A stretch of 64,000 nt of DNA from CBDATB01 sp965199745 (lineage in GTDB: Bacteria > Bacteroidota > Bacteroidia > Cytophagales > Flammeovirgaceae), in NCBI GenBank assembly GCA_965199745.1, contig CBDATB010000003.1:1-64000 (forward strand), given 5' to 3'. This document shows, one piece after another, positions 46,211 to 55,962 of the stretch. Positions within the stretch are counted from its first letter, which is position 1. Each line of letters opens with the position of its first letter. The position numbers and the translations under genes were made by a program. The notes under the pieces are model-generated. The model saw nothing but the letters and a program-made list of their open reading frames with translations, did no database searches and was not told the origin of the DNA.

Positions 46211-47710
46211 ATGAGTTATTCAAAACCAAAATTTAAAGACAAATACGAAAATTTCATTGATGGAAAATTCGTAGCTACCGTTGGCGGTCAGTATTTTGAT
46301 AATACTTCACCAATTGATGGCAGCCTGATTGCAAAGTACCCGCGTTCTCAAAAAGAGGATGTAGAAATGGCTTTAGATGCAGCCAATGCGGCAAAACAAA
46401 GCTGGGGAAATACCTCTGCTACAGAACGCGCTACCCTACTAAACAAAGTGGCAGACATTATTGAAGCCAACCTAGAGGAATTTGCTTTAGTGGAAACATG
46501 TGATAATGGCAAACCTATTCGAGAGACACTCAATGCAGACATACCTTTATCTATTGACCATTGGCGTTATTTCGCAGCCTGTATTCGAGCAGAAGAAGGC
46601 ACCGCAACAGAGCTTGATGAAAATACCCTGTCTATGAATATTAAAGAACCCTTGGGCGTCGTGGGTCAAATTATTCCTTGGAATTTTCCCCTACTGATGT
46701 TGTCCTGGAAACTACCTCCAGCTCTGGCAACAGGAAACTGTGTAGTGCTAAAACCAGCAGAACAAACTCCTTCAACAGCAACTTTGCTCATGGAAAAAAT
46801 AGCCGATTTTTTTCCTGCCGGTGTTATCAACATAGTACATGGTTTTGGGCCCGAAGCCGGTAAACCACTCGCCTCAAGCTCTCGACTAGATAAAGTTGCT
46901 TTTACAGGAGAAACCACAACAGGGCAACTAATTATGCAATATGCCTCTAAAAATTTAAATCCAGTTACGATGGAACTGGGTGGTAAATCGCCAAATATCT
47001 TCTTCAATTCTGTCATGGATGCCGATGATGCCTACCTGGACAAAGCCGTCGAAGGTGCTGTATTGTTTGCTTTTAATCAGGGAGAAGTGTGTACTTGTCC
47101 ATCAAGAATTTTGGTGCAAGAGGACATTTATGACGACTTTATGAAACGAGTAATAGAACGAACTAAAGCCATTATACAAAAAAATCCTTATGATGTAGAC
47201 ACTATGGTTGGTGCGCAAGCATCAAATGACCAATATGAAAAAATATTGTCTTACATCAATATCGGAAAAGAAGAAGGTGCTAAGGTATTGTGTGGTGGAG
47301 GTGCTGCCAAACTTGAAGGTGATGCGGCAAATGGTTATTACATTCAACCTACTATTTTGGAAGGACACAATAAAATGCGTGTTTTCCAAGAAGAGATATT
47401 CGGACCTGTCGTCTGTGTAACTAAGTTTAAAGATGAAGCTCAAGCATTAGCAGTTGCCAATGATACGCTCTATGGCTTAGGTGCCGGCGTCTGGACAAGA
47501 GACGCACACCAGCTATATCAAATACCACGAGCTATTAAAGCAGGTAGAGTTTGGGTAAATTGTTATCATGCCTATCCCGCTCATGCCCCTTTTGGAGGCT
47601 ATAAAAAGTCAGGATTTGGTAGAGAAACACACGTGATGATGCTCGACCATTACCGACAAACAAAGAATATGCTCATTTCTTACGATAAGAACAAATTAGG
47701 TTTCTTTTAG
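46211..47710 (+). CDS. Aldehyde dehydrogenase (NAD-dependent, acetaldehyde type)
   Basis: The 499-residue enzyme oxidises aldehydes to acids. NAD-binding IIPWNFPLLM, the glycine motif FTGETTTGQLI, the general base Glu in MELGGKSPNIFF and catalytic Cys in NQGEVCTCPSR are visible. Sequence resembles acetaldehyde dehydrogenases (ExaC/AldB group), and pairing with a DUF779 gene downstream is typical of that group. Likely co-transcribed with the DUF779 gene, 68 bp away. Confidence 0.95.
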   Translation: MSYSKPKFKDKYENFIDGKFVATVGGQYFDNTSPIDGSLIAKYPRSQKEDVEMALDAANAAKQSWGNTSATERATLLNKVADIIEANLEEFALVETCDNGKPIRETLNADIPLSIDHWRYFAACIRAEEGTATELDENTLSMNIKEPLGVVGQIIPWNFPLLMLSWKLPPALATGNCVVLKPAEQTPSTATLLMEKIADFFPAGVINIVHGFGPEAGKPLASSSRLDKVAFTGETTTGQLIMQYASKNLNPVTMELGGKSPNIFFNSVMDADDAYLDKAVEGAVLFAFNQGEVCTCPSRILVQEDIYDDFMKRVIERTKAIIQKNPYDVDTMVGAQASNDQYEKILSYINIGKEEGAKVLCGGGAAKLEGDAANGYYIQPTILEGHNKMRVFQEEIFGPVVCVTKFKDEAQALAVANDTLYGLGAGVWTRDAHQLYQIPRAIKAGRVWVNCYHAYPAHAPFGGYKKSGFGRETHVMMLDHYRQTKNMLISYDKNKLGFF

Positions 47711-47778
47711 TAGAGTGCTTTAAATTTGTAATTACATTCACCATAATAAGAGACATCCCAAACTTCCCTACTACAAAA

Positions 47779-48177
47779 ATGAAGCCGAGGATGTCTCCTT
47801 TTAAAAGGCTTACAGTAATGAAATATTCCAGAGTAGCTATATCTGATAAAGCAATTCGAGTACTCAATCAACTTAAAGAGAAACATGGAGAGTTGATTTT
47901 TCACCAAAGTGGCGGGTGTTGTGATGGCTCATCTCCAATGATCTTTGAAAAAGATGATATGTACTTGGATGATAGCGATATATTACTCGGTCAATTGGAA
48001 GGAGTGAATTACTACATGAATAAAGACCAATTTGATTATTGGAAACACACACATCTAACAGTTGATGTTACCGCAGGAAGAGGTGCAAGTTTTTCTCTTG
48101 AAATCCCATTAGGAGTTAGATTTATAATTCATTCAAGATTGTTGACCGAGGAAGAAAATATATTTTTAAATAAATAA
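47779..48177 (+). CDS. DUF779 protein partnered with aldehyde dehydrogenase
   Basis: The 132-residue frame covers DUF779: SDKAIRVLNQLKEKHGELIFHQSGGCCDGSSPMI, with paired cysteines (GCCDGS) typical of the family, then DILLGQLEGVNYYM and WKHTHLTVDVTAGRGASFSLEIP. The likely start is the Met before KYSRVAISDKA (position 47818), because the first 13 codons are not conserved. Function unknown; the family sits beside ALDH in many bacteria. Confidence 0.85.
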   Translation: MKPRMSPFKRLTVMKYSRVAISDKAIRVLNQLKEKHGELIFHQSGGCCDGSSPMIFEKDDMYLDDSDILLGQLEGVNYYMNKDQFDYWKHTHLTVDVTAGRGASFSLEIPLGVRFIIHSRLLTEEENIFLNK

Positions 48178-48292
48178 TAAAACATCAACAATGCGTACTA
48201 ATAGTCTTCCCTATCCCTCGCACTAAGTATGCCCCCAACATTGGCAGTAGTTAAATTACAGGGTGGGATTAAAAATTTAAACGGAAAGTTAC

Positions 48293-49547
48293 ATGATAAA
48301 GACCCTCTCAATGAATGAAACAAATTTTTTTAAAAAACTACTCGATGGCGTAAAGGTGGCGTGGTTGCCGCTGGGGGAGGTGGCAGAAATATATGGAGGA
48401 TTAGTCGGTAAAAGTAAGGCTGATTTTAAAAGTAGTAACTCTAACTCTCGTTATATTTCGTATAAGAATATTTTTAACAACATAGATGTTGATTTTGAGA
48501 AACTAGAATATGTCAATATCTCCGCTTTAGAAAATCAACACTGTGTTAAGTATGGTGATGTATTATTCACAGGATCATCTGAAACAGCAGAAGAATCAGG
48601 GATGTCCTCAGCAGTTACAACAAAATTTGAGGAAAATATTTATCTCAATAGTTTTTCTTTTGGAGTAAGGTTTAATGATGAGATTTGTTTAACTCCTGAA
48701 TTTTCAAAATATTTATTTCGCAGTCATTTAATGCGTAAAGAAATAGCTAAAACTACAAGCGGAGTAACCCGTTTCAATATTTCTAAGGCTCGATTCAAAA
48801 AAATTGAGATCCCCATCCCTGATGACCCAAAAAAATCCCTAGAGATACAGGCAGAGATTGTGCGGATTTTGGATGCATTCACCTCCCTTACTGCTGAGCT
48901 TACCGCTCGCAAAAAACAATACAACCATTATCGCGATCAATTACTCAATTTTGATGAAAATAATCAGCACCGTTTTTTTAAAAAACTACTCGATGGCGCA
49001 AAAGTGGCTTGGATGCCTCTGGGGGAGGTTTCAAAAATTAAACGTGGCACATCTATTGCAAAGAAAAGTAGAGGGTAATACCTCTGTCATTGCTGGTGGT
49101 AGGAAGCCCGCATATTATCACAATGAAAGTAATCGCACAGGACAAAGTATCGTTATTGCGGGATCAGGAGCTTATGCGGGATATGTAAGCTGGTGGCAAG
49201 AACCAATTTTTGTCTCAGATGCTTTTACCGTAAAACCAAATAAATGCTTATCCGATAGATATTGCTTTCATTTTCTTAAAGGCTTACAGCAACAGTTATA
49301 TGATTTAAAAAGCAGAGGGGGTGTTCCTCATGTTTATCCCCGAAGTGTTGCACCACTCCAAATCCCCATCCCCTGCCCAGATGACCCTAAAAAATCGCTA
49401 GCGATACAGGCGGAGATTGTGCGGATTTTAGATAAATTCGATGCGCTGACCAATTCCATCAGCGAGGGATTACCTAAGGAAATTGCATTAAGGCAGAAGC
49501 AATATGCGTATTACCGCAATATGCTGCTAACCTTTCCGAAGAAATAA
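48293..49547 (+). pseudogene. hsdS: Type I restriction specificity subunit HsdS, frameshifted
   Basis: The first frame (48293-49078) gives target-recognition domain 1 (FFKKLLDGVKVAWLPLGEVAEIYGG ... ISKARFKKIEIPIPD) and its coiled-coil connector (PDDPKKSLEIQAEIVRILDAF). A second half begins again with KKLLDGAKVAWMPLGEVSKIKRGTSI and breaks at about 49068 after AKKSRG. It continues in the second frame (to 49547) as EGNTSVIAGGRKPAYYHN ... AYAGYVSWWQEPIFVSDAF, ending with the second connector and QKQYAYYRNMLL. Both TRDs are present, but one base change splits the gene. No hsdM or hsdR lies next to it, so it is an orphan. Confidence 0.88.
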
Positions 49548-49627
49548 GAGGACTTGCAGGCAAAACACAGATCATCGGCAATCTATCTGATTACAAGGGT
49601 GGGAATACGCGCAAGAGCGGTTGTATT

Positions 49628-49993
49628 TTATTTTTTTTCGGCAGGTGGAATGTGCAGGTTTTTGAAAATTTCGTCTATTTGGGCATTCACCTCTTGCGTA
49701 TCGTCCATATAAAAGCGCAGACTGGGAACAACCCTAGCTTGATGCCTAATTCTGTTTGCAAGAATTTGCCTGATAGCTTTGGTATGTTGCTGAATATTGT
49801 CGAGCACTATTTGCTTATTTTTTACCAACATAAAACTTAGGTATATGCTGGCAACGCCCAAGTCGGGACTCACCCGCACGGAAGTAACAGTAATGAAAGC
49901 ACCTCCAAACCAATCCTGAGATTTTTGTTGTAAAATTTCTCCCAAATCTCTCTGAATCAGTCGGGAGAACATATTTTGTCTTTTGCTGTCCAT
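49628..49993 (-). CDS. rbfA: Ribosome-binding factor A
   Basis: The 121-residue KH-like protein assists late 30S maturation and cold growth. Family features are SRLIQRDLGEILQQKSQDW, ITVTSVRVSPDLGVASIYLSF and ILANRIRHQARVVPSLRFYMDDTQE. Divergent from parA. Confidence 0.93.
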   Translation of the reverse strand: MDSKRQNMFSRLIQRDLGEILQQKSQDWFGGAFITVTSVRVSPDLGVASIYLSFMLVKNKQIVLDNIQQHTKAIRQILANRIRHQARVVPSLRFYMDDTQEVNAQIDEIFKNLHIPPAEKK

Positions 49994-50131
49994 TTCTTTT
50001 ATTAATAACTCAATAGCAAAGATAGTGTTTTGTAAAAACTCTTTACAACTGTTGAGTATCTCAGGATATTTTTATTTCAAAATGATTATCACTACCTTTA
50101 AGTGTTTTTTACGATTTATTTCCGAACAAGA

Positions 50132-50905
50132 ATGGGTAGAATAATAGCAATTGCCAATCAAAAAGGAGGTGTGGGAAAAACCACCACAGCAGTTAATTTA
50201 TCGGCAAGTTTTGCTGCTTTACAATATAAAGTATTGGTCGTAGATGCTGATCCACAGGCGAATTGTACTTCGGGCTTGGGGCTTGATGTGAAGAAAGAGA
50301 AAAATAATATCTACAACTGCATGGTGGAAAACACGCCCGTTGAGCAGGTTATTGAAGCAAGTAATTTTGAATGCTTGGACATTATTCCTTCTCATATCAA
50401 TTTGGTGGGTGCAGAAGTAGAAATGATAGCTATTGACAACCGTGAAGAACGTATGAAAGAAGCACTTAGTACGATAAAAGATATGTATGATTTTATTATA
50501 GTTGATTGCTCGCCTTCTTTGGGCTTAATTACTGTTAATGCGCTTACGGCGGCAGATTCTGTTATCGTACCAGTACAGTGCGAATACTATGCGATTGAAG
50601 GTTTAGACAAACTACTGAGTACTGTTCATGTTATTCAACAAAGACTGAACAAAGATTTGGTTTATGAAGGCATACTACTTACTATGTACGATGTTCGTTT
50701 AATCCTTTCCAACCAGGTAGTAGAGGATGTGAGAAAGCATTTTGAGGACATTACTTTCAAAACCATCATCCCGCGCAATATCAAACTCAGTGAATCTCCT
50801 AGCTTCGGTCTGCCCGCTATTGCACACGATGCTGAAAGTAAAGGATCCGGTGCTTATTTGAACCTAGCGCAAGAAATTATTGATAAAAATAATATGGGTC
50901 GTTAA
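50132..50905 (+). CDS. parA: Chromosome-partitioning ATPase ParA (Soj)
   Basis: This 257-residue deviant Walker ATPase starts at MGRIIAIANQKGGVGKTTTAVN; an upstream in-frame start 10 codons earlier would put extra residues before the first beta-strand. Walker A KGGVGKTTT (about 12-20), Walker A' VVDADPQANCT and Walker B IIVDCSPSLGL are present. It works with the ParB gene directly behind it (2 bp) in origin segregation. Confidence 0.95.
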   Translation: MGRIIAIANQKGGVGKTTTAVNLSASFAALQYKVLVVDADPQANCTSGLGLDVKKEKNNIYNCMVENTPVEQVIEASNFECLDIIPSHINLVGAEVEMIAIDNREERMKEALSTIKDMYDFIIVDCSPSLGLITVNALTAADSVIVPVQCEYYAIEGLDKLLSTVHVIQQRLNKDLVYEGILLTMYDVRLILSNQVVEDVRKHFEDITFKTIIPRNIKLSESPSFGLPAIAHDAESKGSGAYLNLAQEIIDKNNMGR

Positions 50906-50907
50906 TC

Positions 50908-51822
50908 ATGGCTGCGAAACCAATACTGAAAAAAAGGCAGGCTTTGGGCAAAGGCTTGGGTGCACTGCTGACTGATACGAATGCAAATGCTACACAAGAT
51001 AAAAAAAAGCCGCTGCCTCTTCCACAGTCTAGTATAAATGAAATAGCTGTTGCTGCTATTGAAACAAACCCTTATCAGCCTCGCCATGAGTTTAAAGCAG
51101 AAACTTTGAAAGAGTTGTCCGAATCGATCAAAGTGCAGGGAATTATACAGCCAATTACAGTTAGGAAACTTTCTGAAAAGCAATATCAAATTATTTCTGG
51201 AGAACGCCGCTTGCAAGCTGCTAAAATGGCGGGCTTAGTAAAAATTCCGGTTTATATCAAGGCAGTTAACAATCAGCAAATGCTAGAGATGGCCTTGATA
51301 GAGAATATCCAACGAGAAAATCTCAACCCTATTGAAATAGCTTTGAGCTACCAGCGTTTACTAACTGAATGCAGTTTGAAACAAGAAACGCTAGGGGAAA
51401 GAGTAGGAAAAAAACGAACAACAGTTGCCAATTACCTGCGTTTGCTGAAACTTCCCTATAACATTCAAGAAGCACTCAAAAAACACATAATAAGTATGGG
51501 GCATGCGCGTGCGATTATTAACGTGGAGAATATTGATAAACAATTATATATTTTCAATAAAATTATTGAAAAGCAACTGTCGGTAAGGAAAGTAGAAGAG
51601 TTAGTAAAAAATTTAACACTTGCAAAACAAAAAAAAACACCTGTACCTAATCAGTCGGGTGTACAAAAAAATTATCAATTGCAACATATACAGTCAAGGC
51701 TTTCTTCTCAACTTGGTACAAAAGTGAAAATTCAGGCAGACACTAATGGCAAAGGAGAAATTAAAATTCCCTATTATTCTACTGAAGATTTGAACAGAAT
51801 TTTAGCGGCGATTAATTATTAG
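50908..51822 (+). CDS. parB: Chromosome-partitioning protein ParB (Spo0J)
   Basis: The 304-residue CTP-dependent clamp has the N-terminal segment IETNPYQPRHEF, GERRLQAAKMAG and IENIQRENLNPIEIAL, a helix-turn-helix (LGERVGKKRTTVANYLRLLKLP) and a C-terminal dimerisation region. No consensus parS (TGTTTCACGTGAAACA-like) was seen in the window. It forms an operon with parA. Confidence 0.95.
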   Translation: MAAKPILKKRQALGKGLGALLTDTNANATQDKKKPLPLPQSSINEIAVAAIETNPYQPRHEFKAETLKELSESIKVQGIIQPITVRKLSEKQYQIISGERRLQAAKMAGLVKIPVYIKAVNNQQMLEMALIENIQRENLNPIEIALSYQRLLTECSLKQETLGERVGKKRTTVANYLRLLKLPYNIQEALKKHIISMGHARAIINVENIDKQLYIFNKIIEKQLSVRKVEELVKNLTLAKQKKTPVPNQSGVQKNYQLQHIQSRLSSQLGTKVKIQADTNGKGEIKIPYYSTEDLNRILAAINY

Positions 51823-51855
51823 AAGTGTTTTGTCTTATTGTAAAATTAATTTTAA

Positions 51856-51863
51856 TAAATTTG
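51856..51863 (+). promoter_or_regulatory. Bacteroidota-type -7 promoter element for rpsT
   Basis: TAAATTTG fits TAnnTTTG, with a TTTTG at 51828-51832 at a suitable -33 distance. The rpsT ATG is at 51939, so the leader would be about 70 nt. Confidence 0.5.
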
Positions 51864-51938
51864 CAGTTATAAAAAGCGCGAGCTTAACTCTGGAGTTCTA
51901 CGTAGTTGAATAAACTTATTTAAAATTTTAGCATTGTA

Positions 51939-52193
51939 ATGGCAGATCACAAATCAACCAAAAAGCATATCCGCTCAAGTGAAAAGAGGCGTTTAAGAAA
52001 TAAGTATCAATTGAAGACTGCGCGTACTTTTGTGAAAAGACTACGTGAGTCGGGCAGTAAGGCTGAAGCCGAAGAACTCTATAAAAAAGTAAGTTCTATG
52101 ATTGATAAACTAGCTAAGCGGGGCGTTATTCATAAAAATAAAGCAGCAAATAACAAATCTAAACTCGCTAAGTTTGTCAGCACTTTGAGTTAG
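51939..52193 (+). CDS. rpsT: 30S ribosomal protein S20
   Basis: The 84-residue very basic helical protein has the family start MADHKSTKKHIRSSEKRRLRNK and the end GVIHKNKAANNKSKLAKFV. Single gene with its own promoter. Confidence 0.97.
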   Translation: MADHKSTKKHIRSSEKRRLRNKYQLKTARTFVKRLRESGSKAEAEELYKKVSSMIDKLAKRGVIHKNKAANNKSKLAKFVSTLS

Positions 52194-52241
52194 CCAAACA
52201 AAGATCAAAACTACCCTCACCAACCACTAATTTCTCTTTTC

Positions 52242-53009
52242 TTGAAGATAATCACCTACAATATCAACGGTATTCGCGCGGCTATTGCAAAAGGTTTCGC
52301 CCATTGGCTAGCGGAAGAAAACCCTGATATTATCTGCTTACAAGAAGTAAAAGCTCATCCTGAGCAAGTTGATTTAGATTTTTTGACCGAACTGGGCTAT
52401 CATTTTATTAACTGGCGTGCAGCCCAAAAAAAAGGCTATAGCGGCGTGGCCAGCTTTTCTAAAATCGAACCCTCGCTGGTTATCAAAAAAATAGGAATAG
52501 AAAAGTACGACGACGAAGGGCGTTTTCTAAGACTTGATTTTCCTGATTTTACCCTAATAAATAGCTATTTTCCTTCGGGTAGCAGTGGCGAGCATCGTCA
52601 GGTATTCAAATATGAATACTTAACTAACTTTTACGACTATCTGATAGGCTTGCGTAAAACATATCCCAACATTTTGCTGTGTGGCGATGTAAATATTTGC
52701 CACCGTGAGATTGATATTCATAATCCGAAAGCTAATCAAAATACCTCTGGTTTCCTTCCCGAAGAGCGCGCCTGGATGACCGAGTTATTCGGTAGTGGTT
52801 TTTCAGATGCTTTTCGCCTGTTCAACCCCGACCCCCATCATTATACTTGGTGGAGCTACCGAGCAGGTGCTAGAAAGAAAAATTTAGGCTGGCGTATAGA
52901 TTACTTCATTGTGAGCGACAAGCTACAATCCCGCCTTAACAACTGCCACATACTCAGCCATGCCACGCACTCTGACCACTGCCCTGTTGTTTTGGAAATG
53001 AGCCATTAA
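52242..53009 (+). CDS. xth: Exodeoxyribonuclease III (AP endonuclease)
   Basis: The 255-residue repair enzyme starts at TTG (MKIITYNINGIRAAIAKG), exactly where the first beta-strand of the family begins. Catalytic blocks: ITYNINGIRAA, LQEVKAHPEQ (Glu), INSYFPSGS, LCGDVNICHREIDI (Asp, Asn) and SDHCPV (Asp-His). Single gene. Confidence 0.95.
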   Translation: MKIITYNINGIRAAIAKGFAHWLAEENPDIICLQEVKAHPEQVDLDFLTELGYHFINWRAAQKKGYSGVASFSKIEPSLVIKKIGIEKYDDEGRFLRLDFPDFTLINSYFPSGSSGEHRQVFKYEYLTNFYDYLIGLRKTYPNILLCGDVNICHREIDIHNPKANQNTSGFLPEERAWMTELFGSGFSDAFRLFNPDPHHYTWWSYRAGARKKNLGWRIDYFIVSDKLQSRLNNCHILSHATHSDHCPVVLEMSH

Positions 53010-53026
53010 AAATGCAATAAGCCTAC

Positions 53027-53740
53027 TTAGACCATTAGCAGAAATACGGTGGGTATTCTATGTAGATCAATAGTTGTTTTTTGCCATTTTGCCACTGTCT
53101 TTGTCTGAATAAATTGCTGAGGTGCTGTCAGATTTGAAGCTATGCACAACTTTGTAAAATCAGAACATGTCTCTAGGAGTACTCTTAAAAGCTGATGGTT
53201 ACGATAGGGAGTTTCTATAAATATCTGACTTTGGCGTTTACGTGCTGATTCTCTTTCTAATTTCTTTATCTTTTTTTGTCTTGCTTGTACTTCTATTGGT
53301 AAATAACCGTGAAAAGCAAATTGTTGCCCCGAAAAACCTGAACCCATTAATGCGAGTATAATAGCGGAAGCACCTGGCAGCGGTATAACGGGAATGCCCT
53401 GCTGATGCGCGTAAGCAACTGCCAAAGCACCCGGATCGGCAATAGCAGGGCAGCCTGCCTCAGAAATAATACCCACATTAGCACACTCGGGAACTTGACA
53501 CAAGTGACTTTTTAATTCTTTTTCTGTTGTTTGTTTATTGAGTGAAAATATGTGGATATCTTTTCTGATATTTTCATGAACGCCAAAAGAAGTAATGAAC
53601 CTTCTGGCAGTTCTAATGTTTTCTGCCAAATAATAATACGTAGAAGCAATGACCTCCCTAGTTAGCGGGGCAAGGCAATTTTGAGTTTGTGGGGCAAGAT
53701 ATGAAGGGACGAGGTATATTTTCACTGTTTTGGGAAGCAA
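53027..53740 (-). CDS. RsmI-like SAM-dependent methyltransferase (second paralogue)
   Basis: The 237-residue tetrapyrrole-methylase-fold protein has IYLVPSYLAP, NVGIISEAGCPAIADPGALAVAYA and VIPLPGASAIILALMGSGFSGQQFAFHGYLP. These match the RsmI core, but the N-terminal block LAEDTR is replaced by STYYYLAENIRTARRF and the usual C-terminal domain is altered. Bacteroidota often carry this second copy next to rsmI-like genes; its target is not established. Confidence 0.85.
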   Translation of the reverse strand: MLPKTVKIYLVPSYLAPQTQNCLAPLTREVIASTYYYLAENIRTARRFITSFGVHENIRKDIHIFSLNKQTTEKELKSHLCQVPECANVGIISEAGCPAIADPGALAVAYAHQQGIPVIPLPGASAIILALMGSGFSGQQFAFHGYLPIEVQARQKKIKKLERESARKRQSQIFIETPYRNHQLLRVLLETCSDFTKLCIASNLTAPQQFIQTKTVAKWQKTTIDLHRIPTVFLLMV

Positions 53741-53805
53741 GCAGGGATAAATGAGGCACTTTTGTGGCGAAAATATTTTCCGTCCAAAAAGCTGGTTACT
53801 ACTTA

Positions 53806-54246
53806 CTACACAGCAATTACATTAATTTTTATCTCATGTTTTACTTCTTTATGAAGATCTAAAACAACCCGATACTCACCAAGTGTTTTAATACTTTCAA
53901 AAGAAATATTTTTTCTCTCAATATGGAAACCCTTTTCTTTCAAAGCATCTGCTACTTGTAGGTGGGTAATACTACCAAAAATTTTGCCTGTTTCTCCTGC
54001 TTTTGTTTCAATAGTTAGGCAAAGTTCACCGATATTTTCCGACAAAGCAACGGCCTCTTCTTTGAGCTGCTGGAGCTTATGGACTACCTGTTTGAGCTTT
54101 TCTTTCAAAACTTTACGGTTTGATGGCGTAGCCAAAATTCCTAAACCCTTAGGAATTAAATGGTTTCTCCCATGACCCGGCTTTACCCTAACAATGTCGT
54201 CTTTATAACCTAATCCTTTGATATCTTCCTTTAATATTATTTCCAT
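53806..54246 (-). CDS. rplI: 50S ribosomal protein L9
   Basis: The 146-residue protein starts at MEIILKEDIKGLGYKDDIVRVKPGHGRNHLIP, the family N-terminus; a 23-codon longer frame upstream is not conserved and overlaps the spacer after rpsR. The central helix is VLKEKLKQVVHKLQQLKEEA and the C-terminal domain begins GKIFGSITHLQVADALKEKG. Confidence 0.95.
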   Translation of the reverse strand: MEIILKEDIKGLGYKDDIVRVKPGHGRNHLIPKGLGILATPSNRKVLKEKLKQVVHKLQQLKEEAVALSENIGELCLTIETKAGETGKIFGSITHLQVADALKEKGFHIERKNISFESIKTLGEYRVVLDLHKEVKHEIKINVIAV

Positions 54247-54319
54247 AACAATAGTAAGTTTTGAATAATTAAACCTTACGAGGCAAACACTCAGATATGA
54301 ATACTCATCTTGCAAATGC

Positions 54320-54571
54320 CTACTTTAAGCCGTCTGCCAAATAGGGCAAGAGTGCTAATTGTCTAGCTCTTTTTATTGACCTAGATAATCTTTTTTGGAA
54401 TTTAGCACTTGTTCCTGTAATTCTTCGAGGTAATAATTTTCCCTGCTCGTTCACAAATTTTAATAGAAATTCAGGGTCTTTATAGTCTATATATTTAATA
54501 CCGTGTTTTTTAAAACGACAATATTTTTTTATTACCTCTTTCCTATTAATAGGTTCATTCATTAAACTCAT
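54320..54571 (-). CDS. rpsR: 30S ribosomal protein S18
   Basis: The 83-residue protein matches S18: CRFKKHGIKYIDYKDPEFLLKF, then GKLLPRRITGTSAKFQKRLSRSIKRARQLALLPY. Overlaps rpsF by 4 bp. Confidence 0.96.
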   Translation of the reverse strand: MSLMNEPINRKEVIKKYCRFKKHGIKYIDYKDPEFLLKFVNEQGKLLPRRITGTSAKFQKRLSRSIKRARQLALLPYLADGLK

Positions 54572-54936
54572 GATTGTGCCTCCTCTTTTTCTTTGGTTTT
54601 GTTAAATTCTCCTTTTCTGCGCCTTTCATTAAATTCCAGTGCATGTTTTTCTAAAGAAACTGTTAGGAATCGTAGGATCGACTCGTCTCGCTTCATAGCA
54701 ATTTCTATTTTAGCGACAATAGTGGGGGGACCTCTAAATTCAAATAACTGATAATAACCTGTGGTTTTATGCTTAATCGGATAGGCGAGTTTTCTGATGC
54801 CCCACTCCTCTTCGTGGTAAATCTGCCCATCGAAAGACTCAATCGTTCTTTTAACTCCTGTAATAGTATCCTTTACCTGCTGATCAGATAGAACGGGATT
54901 AATAATGAATATTGTCTCGTAATGATTTAAATTCAT
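54568..54936 (-). CDS. rpsF: 30S ribosomal protein S6
   Basis: The 122-residue S6 has NHYETIFIINPVLSDQQV, EEWGIRKLAYPIKHKTTGYYQLFEF and MKRDESILRFLTV. First gene of the S6-S18-L9 operon. Confidence 0.96.
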   Translation of the reverse strand: MNLNHYETIFIINPVLSDQQVKDTITGVKRTIESFDGQIYHEEEWGIRKLAYPIKHKTTGYYQLFEFRGPPTIVAKIEIAMKRDESILRFLTVSLEKHALEFNERRRKGEFNKTKEKEEAQS

Positions 54937-54976
54937 TGATAAATTTACTTTAGTGATAGCTCTAAAAACCGAAGTG

Positions 54977-54984
54977 CAAATATA
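54977..54984 (-). promoter_or_regulatory. Bacteroidota-type -7 promoter element for the S6-S18-L9 operon
   Basis: TATATTTG on the minus strand fits TAnnTTTG, 40 bp upstream of the rpsF ATG. A TTTAAGTTTTT tract lies at about -33. Confidence 0.55.
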
Positions 54985-55000
54985 GAAAAACTTAAATTAA

Positions 55001-55639
55001 TTATTTATTATTAAATTTTTTTTCTCCCGCCTCAATGCTCAAAGCTATGTGGTTTTCTAAAGGAGGAATTGGGCATTCGTACGCGGCATTGTAAGCACAA
55101 TAAGGATTATAGGCAAGGTTAAAATCAATAGTTACTATTTCAGATCTAAGATTAATTTGGTCTATATAACGCCCACCTCCGTAAGAACTCACCCCATTTG
55201 TTTCATCAGTAAATGGGATGAATATACGATCGCTTGATAGAGGATCTGTGCTTTTTAAAATATTCATTATCAGTGATTTACCTTCAATTTCAAAGTACGC
55301 TTTAGCATATTTAACATACCTGCGCCGCATATTTTTAGATGTGTTCATATAAATACTTTCCGGTAAAGTAGCAATTTCAATACGAGCTTTTATCCGGTAA
55401 TTTTCCTGTGCTTCAAAATACGCCAACTCTCGGAAGATACTTTTCTGATACTCTGTTAACGGAGACTCTTTGCTATTCTTAAACAAATGATCTTTTTGTT
55501 TTCGAGCTTCCATTATTTTTTTCTTATAATCACTGTTTTCAACAGACTTTTCAAACCAAAGATCAACGAGCGTGAGTGTTGTGATTAGTGAAACCAAAAC
55601 GAGCAGCAGTTTTCTAAGGTGGCTGGAAGTGAACTTCAT
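55001..55639 (-). CDS. DUF1684 protein
   Basis: The 212-residue protein has an N-terminal hydrophobic signal or anchor (LLLVLVSLITTLTLVDLWF) and a DUF1684 domain with FIPFTDETNGVSSYGGGRYID, VTIDFNLAYNPYCAYNAAYECPIPPLENHIALSIEAGEK. The conserved NPYCAYN and CPxPPxEN motifs are diagnostic. Function unknown. Divergent from thrS. Confidence 0.9.
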   Translation of the reverse strand: MKFTSSHLRKLLLVLVSLITTLTLVDLWFEKSVENSDYKKKIMEARKQKDHLFKNSKESPLTEYQKSIFRELAYFEAQENYRIKARIEIATLPESIYMNTSKNMRRRYVKYAKAYFEIEGKSLIMNILKSTDPLSSDRIFIPFTDETNGVSSYGGGRYIDQINLRSEIVTIDFNLAYNPYCAYNAAYECPIPPLENHIALSIEAGEKKFNNK

Positions 55640-55922
55640 ACTAACTTATGTTGTAGATAAAAAGCCGTAATTTCTCTGTAAATTAAGTATAAAAATAACC
55701 TTAAATAAAAAAGCCTTGTTTTTTTGTATCACTAAATTATTTCTTCAATGCAGGAAGGCTATCTTATCCAATTTAGAAATAAAGTATTTGAAACTAAAGG
55801 CACTCTCAAATATAGATTTCGTATTTTTGTATTTTTGAATATAAAAAATTTTACAAATACATCTTTACCAAAAAAGAAACTATTTACAGAGCTGGCTTCC
55901 CTATTTAAAGGGTTAAAATAAC

Positions 55923-55930
55923 TAACTTTG
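55923..55930 (+). promoter_or_regulatory. Bacteroidota-type -7 promoter element for thrS
   Basis: TAACTTTG fits TAnnTTTG. Transcription would start about 55937, which excludes the ATG-less longer frame beginning at 55936 and supports the ATG at 55963. Confidence 0.5.
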
Positions 55931-55962
55931 CCATTTTGTTTTATTTGTCTCATCGATCAACA

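Noticed and set aside
50040..52240. parS centromere sites near parAB
   Set aside because: I looked for a TGTTTCACGTGAAACA-like palindrome and saw none in the window; parS may lie outside.
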